NCBI GenBank assembly: GCA_023634235.1
Contig: JAMKCF010000057.1
Location: 186,001 to 250,000, forward strand
Direction: 5' to 3'
Length of the DNA: 64,000 bases
Origin: Pisaster brevispinus
Lineage: Eukaryota > Echinodermata > Asteroidea > Forcipulatida > Asteriidae
The notes beneath the pieces were generated by a model that was not told where the DNA came from, searched no databases, and worked only from the letters and a program-made list of their open reading frames with translations. Both the position numbers and the translations under genes were made by a program. How positions within the stretch are numbered: the stretch's first letter is position 1; the number at the start of each line of letters is the position of its first letter. Positions 1-10,905 of this stretch are shown here, one piece after another.

Positions 1-159
1 CTGTAAAAAGACACAAATACAAAATAAGGAGGGTCACATCACCCCCAGGGCAATATCATATGTGCACAATTTTAGTACCACTGTAAAGCCCGTTTCAAGG
101 GCTCCCTCTCCCGTGAGTTTGGGGTCGCTGACGATTCTGTAGGCGAGGCGAGCGGCCTG
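1..159. repeat. Partial monomer (3' part) at the left edge
   Basis: The window opens inside a monomer at CTGTAAAAAGACACAAATAC and runs to its end at the next GATGTTAGG word. It carries the rare variant CAATATCATATGTGCAC in place of CAATATCGAATCTGCAC, which recurs only near 913, 1327 and 2185. The array therefore continues beyond the left edge, and this piece cannot be classed as L or S because the spacer is missing. Confidence 0.9.
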
Positions 160-860
160 GATGTTAGGCCTACCCCTAAGAAAAATTGAAAAAAAAAAAA
201 AAAAAAAAAAACAGAAGCAAGGTCGTGCCGGCAGGGGTCATGGCCCATAATAAAAGTGCGGTGAATTTGGGAATAACTCCCGATCTAGGAGGGCTAGAGG
301 GATGATTTTTTGGCCTGACTCTGCCTTAGGTATCCCTGCATCCGAAAATTAGACTTTTACGGCCGTTGTGGGCAGGCTTCACACCGGAAAAGACCAGCAA
401 GCGGGGACACTCCGAAAGCCCCGCAAAACATCAACGTGATTTTGCTGTAAAAAGACACAAATACAAAATAAGGAGGGTCACATCACCCCCAGGGCAATAT
501 CGAATCTGCACAATTTTAATACCACTGTAAAGCCCGTTTCAAGGGCTCCCTCTCCCGTGAGTTTGGGGTTGCTGACGATTCTGTAGGCGAGGCGAGCGGC
601 CTGGATGTTAGGCCCACCCCTTAGAGAAATAGGAAAACAAAAACCAGGGGTAATGGCCCAAAATAAAAGTGCGGTGATTTTGGGAATAAGTCCCGATCTA
701 GGAGGGCTAGAGGGATGATTTTTTTACCTGACTCTGCCTTAGGTATCCCTGCATCCGTAAATTAGACTTTTACGGCCGTTGTGGGCAGGCTTCACACCGG
801 AAAAGACCAGCAAGCGGGGACACTCCGAAAGCCCCGCAAAACATCAACGTGATTTTGCTG
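1..860. repeat. Five-monomer-period duplication, left copy
   Basis: This segment matches 2129-2987 at an offset of 2127-2128 bases, the length of five monomers. Shared rare variants include CATATGTGCAC (45/2185), GCCCATAATAAAAG (near 243/2370), TTTTAATACC (near 513/2641) and CATCCGTAAATTAG (near 752/2879). The match ends just before 863, where this copy has TAAACAGACAC and the right copy has the usual TAAAAAGACAC. It probably extends left out of the window. Confidence 0.85.
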
Positions 861-2128
861 TAAACAGACACAAATACAAAATAAGGAGGGTCACATCACC
901 CCCAGGACAATATCATATGTGCACAATTTTAGTACCACTGTAAAGCCCGTTTCAAGGGCTCCCTCTCCCGTGAGTTTGGGGTCGCTGACGATTCTGTAGG
1001 CGAGGCGAGCGGCCTGGATGTTAGGCCAACCCCTTAGAGAAATAGGAAAACAAAAACCAGGGGTAATGGCCCAAAATAAAAGTGCGGTGATTTTGGGAAT
1101 AAGTCCCGATCTAGGTTGGCTAGAGAGATGATTTTTTTACCTGACTCTGCCTTAGGTATCCCTGCATCCGAAAATTAGACTTTTACGGCCGTTGCGGGCA
1201 GGCTTCACACCGGAAAAGATCAGCAAGCGGGGACACTCCGAAAGCCCCGCAAAACATCAACGTGATTTTGTTGTAAAAAGACACAAATACAAAATAAGGA
1301 GGGTCACATCACCCCCAGGACAATATCATATGTGCACAATTTTAGTACCACTGTAAAGCCCGTTTCAAGGGCTCCCTCTCCCGTGAGTTTGGGGTCGCTG
1401 ACGATTCTGTAGGCGAGGCTAGCGGCCTGGATGTTAGGCCTACCCCTAAGAAAAATTGAAAAAAAACAAAAAAAAAAAAACCCAGAAGCAAGGTCGTGCC
1501 GGCAGGGGTCATGGCCCAAAATAAAAGTGCGGTGAATTTGGGAATAACTCCCGATCTAGGAGGGCTAGAGGGATGATTTTTTGGCCTGACTCTGCCTTAG
1601 GTATCCCTGCATCCGAAAATTAGACTTTTACGGCCGTTGCGGGCAGGCTTCACACCGGAAAAGACCAGCAAGCGGGGACACTCCGAAAGCCCCGCAAAAC
1701 ATCAACGTGATTTTGCTGTAAAAAGACACAAATACAAAATAAGGAGGGTCACATCACCCCCAAGGCAATGTCGAATCTGCACAATTTTAGTACCACTGTA
1801 AAGCCCGTTTCAAGGGCTCCCTCTCCCGTGAGTTTGGGGTCGCTGACGATTCTGTAGGCGAGGCGAGAGGCCTGGATGTTAGGCCTACCCCTTAGAGAAA
1901 TAGGAAAACAAAAACCAGGGGTAATGGCCCAAAATAAAAGTGCGGTGATTTTGGGAATAAGTCCCGATCTAGGAGGGCTAGAGAGATGATTTTTTTACCT
2001 GACTCTGCCTTAGGTATCCCTGCATCCGAAAATTAGACTTTTACGGCCGTTGCGGGCAGGCTTCACACCGGAAAAGACCAGCAAGCGGGGACACTCCGAA
2101 AGCCCCGCAAAACATCAACGTGATTTTG

Positions 2129-2987
2129 CTGTAAAAAGACACAAATACAAAATAAGGAGGGTCACATCACCCCCAGGGCAATATCATATGTGCACAATTT
2201 TAGTACCACTGTAAAGCCCGTTTCAAGGGCTCCCTCTCCCGTGAGTTTGGGGTCGCTGACGATTCTGTAGGCGAGGCGAGCGGCCTGGATGTTAGGCCTA
2301 CCCCTAAGAAAAATTGAAAAAAAAAAAAAAAAAAAAAACAGAAGCAAGGTCGTGCCGGCAGGGGTCATGGCCCATAATAAAAGTGCGGTGAATTTGGGAA
2401 TAACTCCCGATCTAGGAGGGCTAGAGGGATGATTTTTTGGCCTGACTCTGCCTTAGGTATCCCTGCATCCGAAAATTAGACTTTTACGGCCGTTGTGGGC
2501 AGGCTTCACACCGGAAAAGACCAGCAAGCGGGGACACTCCGAAAGCCCCGCAAAACATCAACGTGATTTTGCTGTAAAAAGACACAAATACAAAATAAGG
2601 AGGGTCACATCACCCCCAGGGCAATATCGAATCTGCACAATTTTAATACCACTGTAAAGCCCGTTTCAAGGGCTCCCTCTCCCGTGAGTTTGGGGTTGCT
2701 GACGATTCTGTAGGCGAGGCGAGCGGCCTGGATGTTAGGCCCACCCCTTAGAGAAATAGGAAAACAAAAACCAGGGGTAATGGCCCAAAATAAAAGTGCG
2801 GTGATTTTGGGAATAAGTCCCGATCTAGGAGGGCTAGAGGGATGATTTTTTTACCTGACTCTGCCTTAGGTATCCCTGCATCCGTAAATTAGACTTTTAC
2901 GGCCGTTGTGGGCAGGCTTCACACCGGAAAAGACCAGCAAGCGGGGACACTCCGAAAGCCCCGCAAAACATCAACGTGATTTTGCTG
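2129..2987. repeat. Five-monomer-period duplication, right copy
   Basis: Partner of 1-860, sharing at least four otherwise rare variants in the same order and spacing. Copies differ mainly by one base in A-tract length. Downstream the two diverge: this side returns to CAATATCGAATCTG while the left side goes to CAATATCATATGTG. Confidence 0.85.
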
Positions 2988-5359
2988 TAAAAAGACACAA
3001 ATACAAAATAAGGAGGGTCACATCACCCCCAGGGCAATATCGAATCTGCACAATTTTAGTACCACTGTAAAGCCCGTTTCAAGGGCTCCCTCTCCCGTGA
3101 GTTTGGGGTCGCTGACGATTCTGTAGGCGAGGCGAGCGGCCTGGATGTTAGGCCTACCCCTAAGAAAAATTGAAAAAAAAAACAAAAAAAAAAAACCCAG
3201 AAGCAAGGTCGTGCCGGCAGGGGTCATGGCCCAAAATAAAAGTGCGGTGAATTTGGGAATAACTCCCGATCTAGGAGGGCTAGAGGGATGATTTTTTTGG
3301 CCTGACTCTGCCTTAGGTATCCCTGCATCCGAAAATTATACTTTTACGGCCGTTGCGGGCAGGCTTCACACCGGAAAAGACCAGCAAGCGGGGACACTCC
3401 GAAAGCCCCGCAAAACATCAACGTGATTTTGCTGTAAAAAGACACAAATACAAAATAAGGAGGGTCACATCACCCCCAAGGCAATATCGAATCTGCACAA
3501 TTTTAGTACCACTGTAAAGCCCGTTTCAAGGGCTCCCTCTCCCGTGAGTTTGGGGTCGCTGACGATTCTGTAGGCGAGGCGAGCGGCCAGGATGTTAGGC
3601 CCACCCCTTAGAGAAATAGGAAATTAAAAACCAGGGGTAATGGCCCAAAATAAAAGTGCGGTGATTTTGGGAATAAGTCCCGATCTAGGAGGGCTAGAGA
3701 GATGATTTTTTTACCTGACTCTGCCTTAGGTATCCCTGCATCCGAAAATTAGACTTTTACGGCCGTTGCGGGCAGACTTCACACCGGAAAAGACCAGCAA
3801 GCGGGGACACTCCGAAAGCCCCCCAAAACATCAACTTGATTTTGCTGTAAAAAGACACAAATACAAAATAAGGAGGGTCACATCACCCCCAGGGCAATAT
3901 CGAATCTGCACAATTTTAGTACCACTGTAAAGCCCGTTTCAAGGGCTCCCTCTCCCGTGAGTTTGGGGTCGCTGACGATTCTGTAGGCGAGGCGAGCGGC
4001 CTGGATGTTAGGCCTACCCCTAAGAAAAATTGAAAAAAAAAGAAAACAAAAACCCAGAAGCAAGGTCGTGCCGGCAGGGGTCATGGCCCAAAATAAAAGT
4101 GCGGTGAATTTGGGAATAACTCCCGATCTAGGAGGGCTAGAGGGATGATTTTTTGGCCTGACTCTGCCTTAGGTATCCCTGCATCCGAAAATTAGACTTT
4201 TACGGCCGTTGCGGGCAGGCTTCACACCGGAAAAGACCAGCAAGCGGGGACACTCCGAAAGCCCCGCAAAACATCAACGTGATTTTGCTGTAAAAAGACA
4301 CAAATACAAAATAAGGAGGGTCACATCACCCCCAAGGCAATATCGAATCTGCACAATTTTAGTACCACTGTAAAGCCCGTTTCAAGGGCTCCCTCTCCCG
4401 TGAGTTTGGGGTCGCTGACGATTCTGTAGGCGAGGCGAGCGGCCTGGATGTAAGGCCCACCCCTTAGAGAAATAGGAAAACAAAAACCAGGGGTAATGGC
4501 CCAAAATAAAAGTGCGGTGATTTTGGGAATAAGTCCCGATCTAGGAGGGCTAGAGAGATGATTTTTTTACCTGACTCTGCCTTAGGTATCCCTGCATCCG
4601 AAAATTAAACTTTTACGGCCGTTGCGGGCAGGCTTCACACCGGAAAAGACCAGCAAGCGGGGACACTCCGAAAGCCCCCCAAAACATCAACTTGATTTTG
4701 CTGTAAAAAGACACAAATACAAAATAAGGAGGGTCACATCACCCCCAGAGCAATATCGAATCTGCACAATTTCAGTACCACTGTAAAGCCCGTTTCAAGG
4801 GCTCCCTCTCCCGTGAGTTTGGGGTCGCTGACGATTCTGTAGGCGAGGCGAGCGGCCTGGATGTTAGGCCCACCCCTTAGAGAAATAGGAAAACAAAAAC
4901 CAGGGGTAATGGACCAAAATAAAAGTGCGGTGATTTTGGGAAAAAGTCCCGATCTAGGAGGGCTAGAGAAATGATTTTTTTACCTGACTCTGCCTTAGGT
5001 ATCCCTGCATCCGAAAATTAGACTTTTACGGCCGTTGCGGGCAGGCTTCACACCGGAAAAGACCAGCAAGCGGGGACACTCCGAAAGCCCCCAAAAACAT
5101 CAACTTGATTTTGCTGTAAAAAGACACAAATACAAAATAAGGAGGGTCACATCACCCCCAGGGCAATATCGAATCTGCACAATTTTAGTACCACTGTAAA
5201 GCCCGTTTCAAGGGCTCCCTCTCCCGTGAGTTTAGGGTCGCTGACGATTCTGTAGGCGAGGCGAGCGGCCTGGATGTTATGCCTACCACTAAGAAAAATT
5301 GAAAAAAAAAAAAAAAAAAAAACAACCCAGAAGCAAGGTCGTGCCGGCAGGGGTCATGG

Positions 5360-5549
5360 CCCAAAACAAAAGTGCGGTGAATTTGAGAATAAGTCCCGAT
5401 CTAGGAGGGCTAGAGAGATGATTTTTTTACCTGACTCTGCCTTAGGTATCCCTGCCCAAAATAAAAGTGCGGTGATTTTGGGAATAAGTCCCGATCTAGG
5501 AGGGCTAGAGAGATGATTTTTTTACCTGACTCTGCCTTAGGTATCCCTG
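5360..5549. repeat. 95-base internal tandem duplication in an L monomer
   Basis: The stretch from CCCAAAA to the CCTG of TATCCCTG (5360-5454) is repeated immediately from 5455. The junction reads CCTGCCCAAAATAAAAG near 5451-5467, where a normal monomer has CCTGCATCCG. The breakpoint shares GC between the two joined sites. The monomer grows to 541 bases (5273-5813). The first half has the mixed body GTGAATTTGAG with AAGTCC, the second half the S-type body GTGATTTTGGG. The same junction, base for base, is found at about 11941-11957. Confidence 0.9.
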
Positions 5550-8500
5550 CATCCGAAAATTAGACTTTACGGCCGTTGCGGGCAGGCTTCACACCGGAAA
5601 AGACCAGCAAGCGGGGACACTCCGAAAGCCCCGCAAAACATCAACGTGATTTTGCTGTAAAAAGACACAAATACAAAATAAGGAGGGTAACATCACCCCC
5701 AGGGCAATATCGAATCTGCACAATTTTAGTACCACTGTAAAGCCCGTTTCAAGGGCTCCCTCTCCCGTGAGTTTTGGGTCGCTGACGATTCTGTAGGCGA
5801 GGCGAGCGGCCTGGATGTTAGGCCCACCCCTTAGAGAAATAGGAAAACAAAAACCAGGGGTAATGGCCCAAAATAAAAGTGCGGTGATTTTGGGAATAAG
5901 TCCCGATCTAGGAGGGCTAGAGAGATAATTTTTTTACCTGACTCTGCCTTAGGTATCCCTGCATCCGAAAATTAGACTTTTACGGCCGTTGCGGGCAGGC
6001 TTCACACCGGAAAAGACCAGCAAGCGGGGACACTCCGAAAGCCCCCCAAAACATCAACTTGATTTTGCTGTAAAAAGACACAAATACAAAATAAGGAGGG
6101 TCACATCACCCCCAGGGCAATATCGAATCTGCACAATTTTAGTACCACTGTAAAGCCCGTTTCAAGGGCTCCCTCTCCCGTGAGTTTAGGGTCGCTGAAG
6201 ATTCTGTAGGCGAGGCGAGCGGCCTGGATGTTAGGCCTACCCCTAAGAAAAATTGAAAAAAAAAAAAAAAAAAAACAACCCAGAAGCAAGGTCGTGCCGG
6301 CAGGGGTCATGGCCCAAAATAAAAGTGCGGTGAATTTGAGAATAAGTCCAGATCTAGGAAGGCTAGAGAGATGATTTTTTTACCTGACTCTGCCTTAGGT
6401 ATCCCTGCATCCGAAAATTAGACTTTTACGGCCGTTGAGGGCTGGCTTCACACCGGAAAAGACCAGCAAGCGGGGACACTCCGAAAGCCCCCCAAAACAT
6501 CAACGTGATTTTGCTGTAAAAAGACACAAATACAAAATAAGGAGGGTCACATCACCCCCAGGGCAATATCAAATCTGCACAATTTTAGTACCACTGTAAA
6601 GCCCGTTTCAAGGGCTCCCTCTCCCGTGAGTTTGGGGTCGCTGACGATTCTGTAGGCGAGGCGAGCGGCCTGGATGTTAGGCCTACCCCTTAGAGAAATA
6701 GGAAAACAAAAACCAGGGGTAATGGCCCAAAATAAAAGTGCGATGATTTTTGGAATAAGTCCCGATCTAGGAGGGCTAGAGAGATGATTGTTTTACCTGA
6801 CTCTGCCTTAGGTATCCCTGCATCCGAAAATTAGACTTTTACGGCCGTTGCGGGCAGGCTTCACACCGGAAAAGACCAGCAAGCGGGGACACTCCGAAAG
6901 CCCCCCAAAACATCAACTTGATTTTGCAGTAAAAAGACACAATTACAAAATAAGGAGGGTCACATCACCCCCAGGGCAATATCGAATCTGCACAATTTTA
7001 GTACCACTGTAAAGCCCGTTTCAAGGGCTCCCTCTCCCGTGAGTTTAGGGTCGCTGAAGATTCTGTAGGCGAGGCGAGCGGCCTGGATGTTAGGCCTACC
7101 CCTAAGAAAAATTGAAAAAAAAAAAAAAAAAAAACAACCCAGAAGCAAGGTCGTGCCGGCAGGGGTCATGGCCCAAAATAAAAGTGCGGTGAATTTGAGA
7201 ATAAGTCCAGATCTAGGAAGGCTAGAGAGATGATTTTTTTACCTGACTCTGCCTTAGGTATCCCTGCATCCGAAAATTAGACTTTTACGGCCGTTGCGGG
7301 CAGGCTTCATACCGGAAAAGACCAGCAAGCGGGGACACTCCGAAAGCCCCCCAAAACATCAACTTGATTTTGCTGTAAAAAGACACAAATACAAAATAAG
7401 GAGGGTGACATCACCCCCAGGGCAATATCGATTCTGCACAATTTTAGTACCACTGTAAAGCCCGTTTCAAGGGCTCCCTCTCTCGTGAGTTTGGGGTCGC
7501 TGACGATTCTGTAGGCGAGGCGAGCGGCCTGGATGTTAGGCCCACCCCTTAGAGAAATAGGAAAACAAAAACCAGGGGTAATGGCCCAAAATAAAAGTGC
7601 GATGATTTTGGGAATAAGTCCCGATCTAGGAGGGCTAGAGAGATGATTGTTTTACCTGACTCTGCCTTAGGTATCCCTGCATCCGAAAATTAGACTTTTA
7701 CGGCCGTTGCGGGCAGGCTTCACACCGGAAAAGACCAGCAAGCGGGGACACTCCGAAAGCCCCCCAAAACATCAACTTGATTTTGCAGTAAAAAGACACA
7801 ATTACAAAATAAGGAGGGTCACATCACCCCCAGGGCAATATCGAATCTGCACAATTTTAGTACCACTGTAAAGCCCGTTTCAAGGGCTCCCTCTCCCGTG
7901 AGTTTAGGGTCGCTGACGATTCTGTAGGCGAGGCGAGCGGCCTGGATGTTAGGCCTACCCCTAAGAAAAATTGAAAAAAAAAACAAAAACAAAAAAACAA
8001 CCCAGAAGCAAGGTCGTGCCGGCAGGGGTCATGGCCCAAAATAAAAGTGCGGTGAATTTGGGAATAACTCCCGATCTAGGAGGGCTAGAGAGATGATTTT
8101 TTTACCTGACTCTGCCTTAGGTATCCCTGCATCCGAAAATTAGACTTTTACGGCCGTTGCGGGCAGGCTTCATACCGGAAAAGACCAGCAAGCGGGGACA
8201 CTCCGAAAGCCCCCCAAAACATCAACTTGATTTTGCTGTAAAAAGACACAAATACAAAATAAGGAGGGTGACATCACCCCCAGGGCAATATCGATTCTGC
8301 ACAATTTTAGTACCACTGTAAAGCCCGTTTCAAGGGCTCCCTCTCTCGTGAGTTTGGGGTCGCTGACGATTCTGTAGGCGAGGCGAGCGGCCTGGATGTT
8401 AGGCCCACCCCTTAGAGAAATAGGAAAACAAAAACCAGGGGTAATGGCCCAAAACAAAAGTGCTGTGATTTTGGGAATAAGTCCCGATCAAGGAGGGCTA

Positions 8501-8808
8501 GAGAGATGATTTTTTTGCCTGACTCTGCCTTAGGTATCCCTGTTTCCGAAAATTAGACTTTTACGGCCGTTGCGGGCAGGCTTCACACCGGAAAAGACCA
8601 GCAAGCGGGGACACTCCGAAAGCCCCCACAAAACATCAACTTGATTTTGCTGTAAAAAGACACAATTACAAAATAAGGAGGGTCACATCACCCCCAGGGC
8701 AATATCGAATCTGCACAATTTTAGTACCACTGTAAAGCCCGTTTCAAGGGCTCCCTCTCCCGTGAGTTTGGGGTCGCTGACGATTCTGTAGGCGAGGCGA
8801 GCGGCCTG

Positions 8809-8829
8809 GATGTTAGACCTACCCCTAAA

Positions 8830-8860
<31 letters not shown>

Positions 8861-9252
8861 CAGAAGCAAGGTCGTGCCGGCAGGGGTCATGGCCCAAAAT
8901 AAAAGTGCGGTGAATTTGGGAATAACTCCCAATCTAGGAGGGCTAGAGGGATGATTTTTTGGCCTGACTCTGCCTTAGGTATCCCTGCATCCGAAAATTA
9001 GACTTTTACGGCCGTTGCGGGCAGGCTGCACACCGGAAAAGACCAGCAAGCGGGGACATTCCGAAAGCCCCCAAAAACATCAACGTGATTTTGCTGTAAA
9101 AAGACACAAATACAAAATAAGGAGGGTCACATCACCCCCAAGGCAATATCGAATCTGCACAATTTTAGTACCACTGTAAAGCCCGTTTCAAGGGCTCCCT
9201 CTCCCGTGAGTTTGGGATCGCTGACGATTCTGTAGGCGAGGCGAGCGGCCTG
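8809..9252. repeat. L monomer with an altered A-tract entry and a 28-A run
   Basis: Here the usual CCCCTAAGAAAAATTG before the tract is replaced by CCCCTAAAT, so the GAAAAATTG element is lost. A pure run of 28 adenines follows at 8831-8858. GTTAGACCT also replaces GTTAGGCCT. It is the only L copy in the window that lacks this entry element, yet total length stays 444 because the A run is longer. Confidence 0.85.
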
Positions 9253-10905
9253 GATGTTAGGCCCACACCTTAGAGAAATAGGAAAACAAAAACCAGGGGT
9301 AATGGCCCAAAACAAAAGTGCTGTGATTTTGGGAATAAGTCCCGATCAAGGAGGGCTAGAGAGATGATTTTTTGGCCTGACTCTGCCTTAGGTATCCCTG
9401 CATCCGAAAATTAGACTTTTACGGCCGTTGCGGGCAGGCTTCACACCGGAAAAGACCAGCAAGCGGGGACACTCCGTAAGCCCCGCAAAACATCAACGTG
9501 ATTTTGATGTAAAAAGACACAAATACAAAATAAGGAGGGTCACATCACCCCCAAGGCAATATCGAATCTGCACAATTGTAGTACCACTGTAAAGCCCGTT
9601 TCAAGGGCTCCCTCTCCCGTGAGTTTGGGGTCGCTGACGATTCTGTAGGCGAGGCGAGCGGCCTGGATGTTAGGCCCACCCCTTAGAGAAATAGGAAAAC
9701 AAAAACCAGGGGTAATGGCCCAAAATAAAAGTGCGGTGATTTTGAGAATAAGTCCCGATCTAGGAGGGCTAGAGAGATGATTTTTTTACCTGACTCTGCC
9801 TTAGGTATCCCTGCATCCGAAAATTAGACTTTTACGGCCGTTGCGGGCAGGCTTCACACCGGAAAAGACCAGCAAGCGGGGACACTCCGAAAGCCCCGCA
9901 AAACATCAACTTGATTTTGCTGTAAAAAGACACAAATACAAAATAAGGAGGGTCACATCACCCCCAGGGCAATATCGAATCTGCACAATTTTAGTACCAC
10001 TGTAAAGCCCGTTTCAAGGGCTCCCTCTCCCATGAGTTTGGGGTCGCTGACGATTCTGTAGGCGAGGCGAGCGGCCTGGATGTTAGGCCCACCCCTTAGA
10101 GAAATAGGAAAACAAAAACCAGGGGTAATGGCCCAAAATAAAAGTGCGGTGATTTTGGGAATAAGTCCCGATCTAGGAGGGCTAGAGAGATGATTTTTTT
10201 TACCTGACTCTGCCTTAGGTATCCCTGCATCCGAAAATTAAACTTTTACGGCCGTTGCGGGCAGGCTTCACACCGGAAAAGACCAGCAAGCGGGGACACT
10301 CCGAAAGCCCCCCAAAACATCAACTTGATTTTGCTGTAAAGAGACACAAATACAAAATAAGGAGGGTCACATCACCCCCAAGGCAATATCGAATCTGCAC
10401 AATTTTAGTACCACTGTAAAGCCCGTTTCAAGGGCTCCCTCTCCCGTGAGTTTGGGGTCGCTGACGATTCTGTAGGCGAGGCGAGCGGCCTGGATGTTAG
10501 GCCTACCCCTTAGAGAAATAGGAAAACGAAAACCAGGGGTAATGGCCCAAAATAAAAGTGCGGTGATTTTGGGAATAAGTCCCGATCTAGGAGGGCTAGA
10601 GAGATGATTGTTTTACCTGACTCTGCCTTAGGTATCCCTGCATCCGAAAATTAGACTTTTACGGCCGTTGCGGGCAGGCTTCACACCGAGAAAAGACCAG
10701 CAAGCGGGGACACTCCGAAAGCCTCCCAAAACATCAACTTGATTTTGCTGTAAAAAGACACAAATACAAAATAAGGAGGGTCACATCACCCCAGGGCAAT
10801 ATCGAATCTGCACAATTTTAGTACCACTGTAAAGCCCGTTTCAAGGGCTCCCTCTCCCGTGAGTTTGGGGTCGCTGACGATTCTGTAGGCGAGGCGAGCG
10901 GCCTC
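9253..10905. repeat. Run of four consecutive S monomers
   Basis: Starts at 9253, 9666, 10079 and 10493 span 1,653 bases, four times 413. No A-tract monomer lies between them. Bodies are not identical: the first has the L-like GATTTTTTGGCC and CCCCGC, the third has eight T and AATTAAACTTTT, and the fourth has GATTGTTTTACC and CACACCGAGAAAAG. The fourth closely matches the S monomer at 16786. The run thus looks assembled from different lineages rather than by amplification of a single copy. Confidence 0.9.

Larger units (their letters stand above)
160..9252. repeat. Satellite block, mostly L-S dimers with two S-S steps
   Basis: Twenty-one monomers. Starts are L 160, S 604, S 1017, L 1430, S 1875, L 2288, S 2731, L 3144, S 3591, L 4004, S 4447, S 4860, L 5273, S 5814, L 6227, S 6673, L 7086, S 7532, L 7945, S 8395 and L 8809. 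The L-S dimer period is about 858-860. S-S steps at 604/1017 and 4447/4860 break the alternation. The L monomer at 5273 is 541 bases because of an internal 95-base duplication. Several L monomers here (6227, 7086) have S-like bodies with AAGTCC and AGAGATGATTTTTTTACC, so spacer class and body class are partly uncoupled in this block. Confidence 0.92.

Noticed and set aside
2162..2368. Minus-strand open frames of 60-73 codons in L monomers as genes
   Set aside because: They recur only because the monomer recurs; they run through a homopolymer whose length shifts the frame of the tail, and have no codon-level conservation that I can see.
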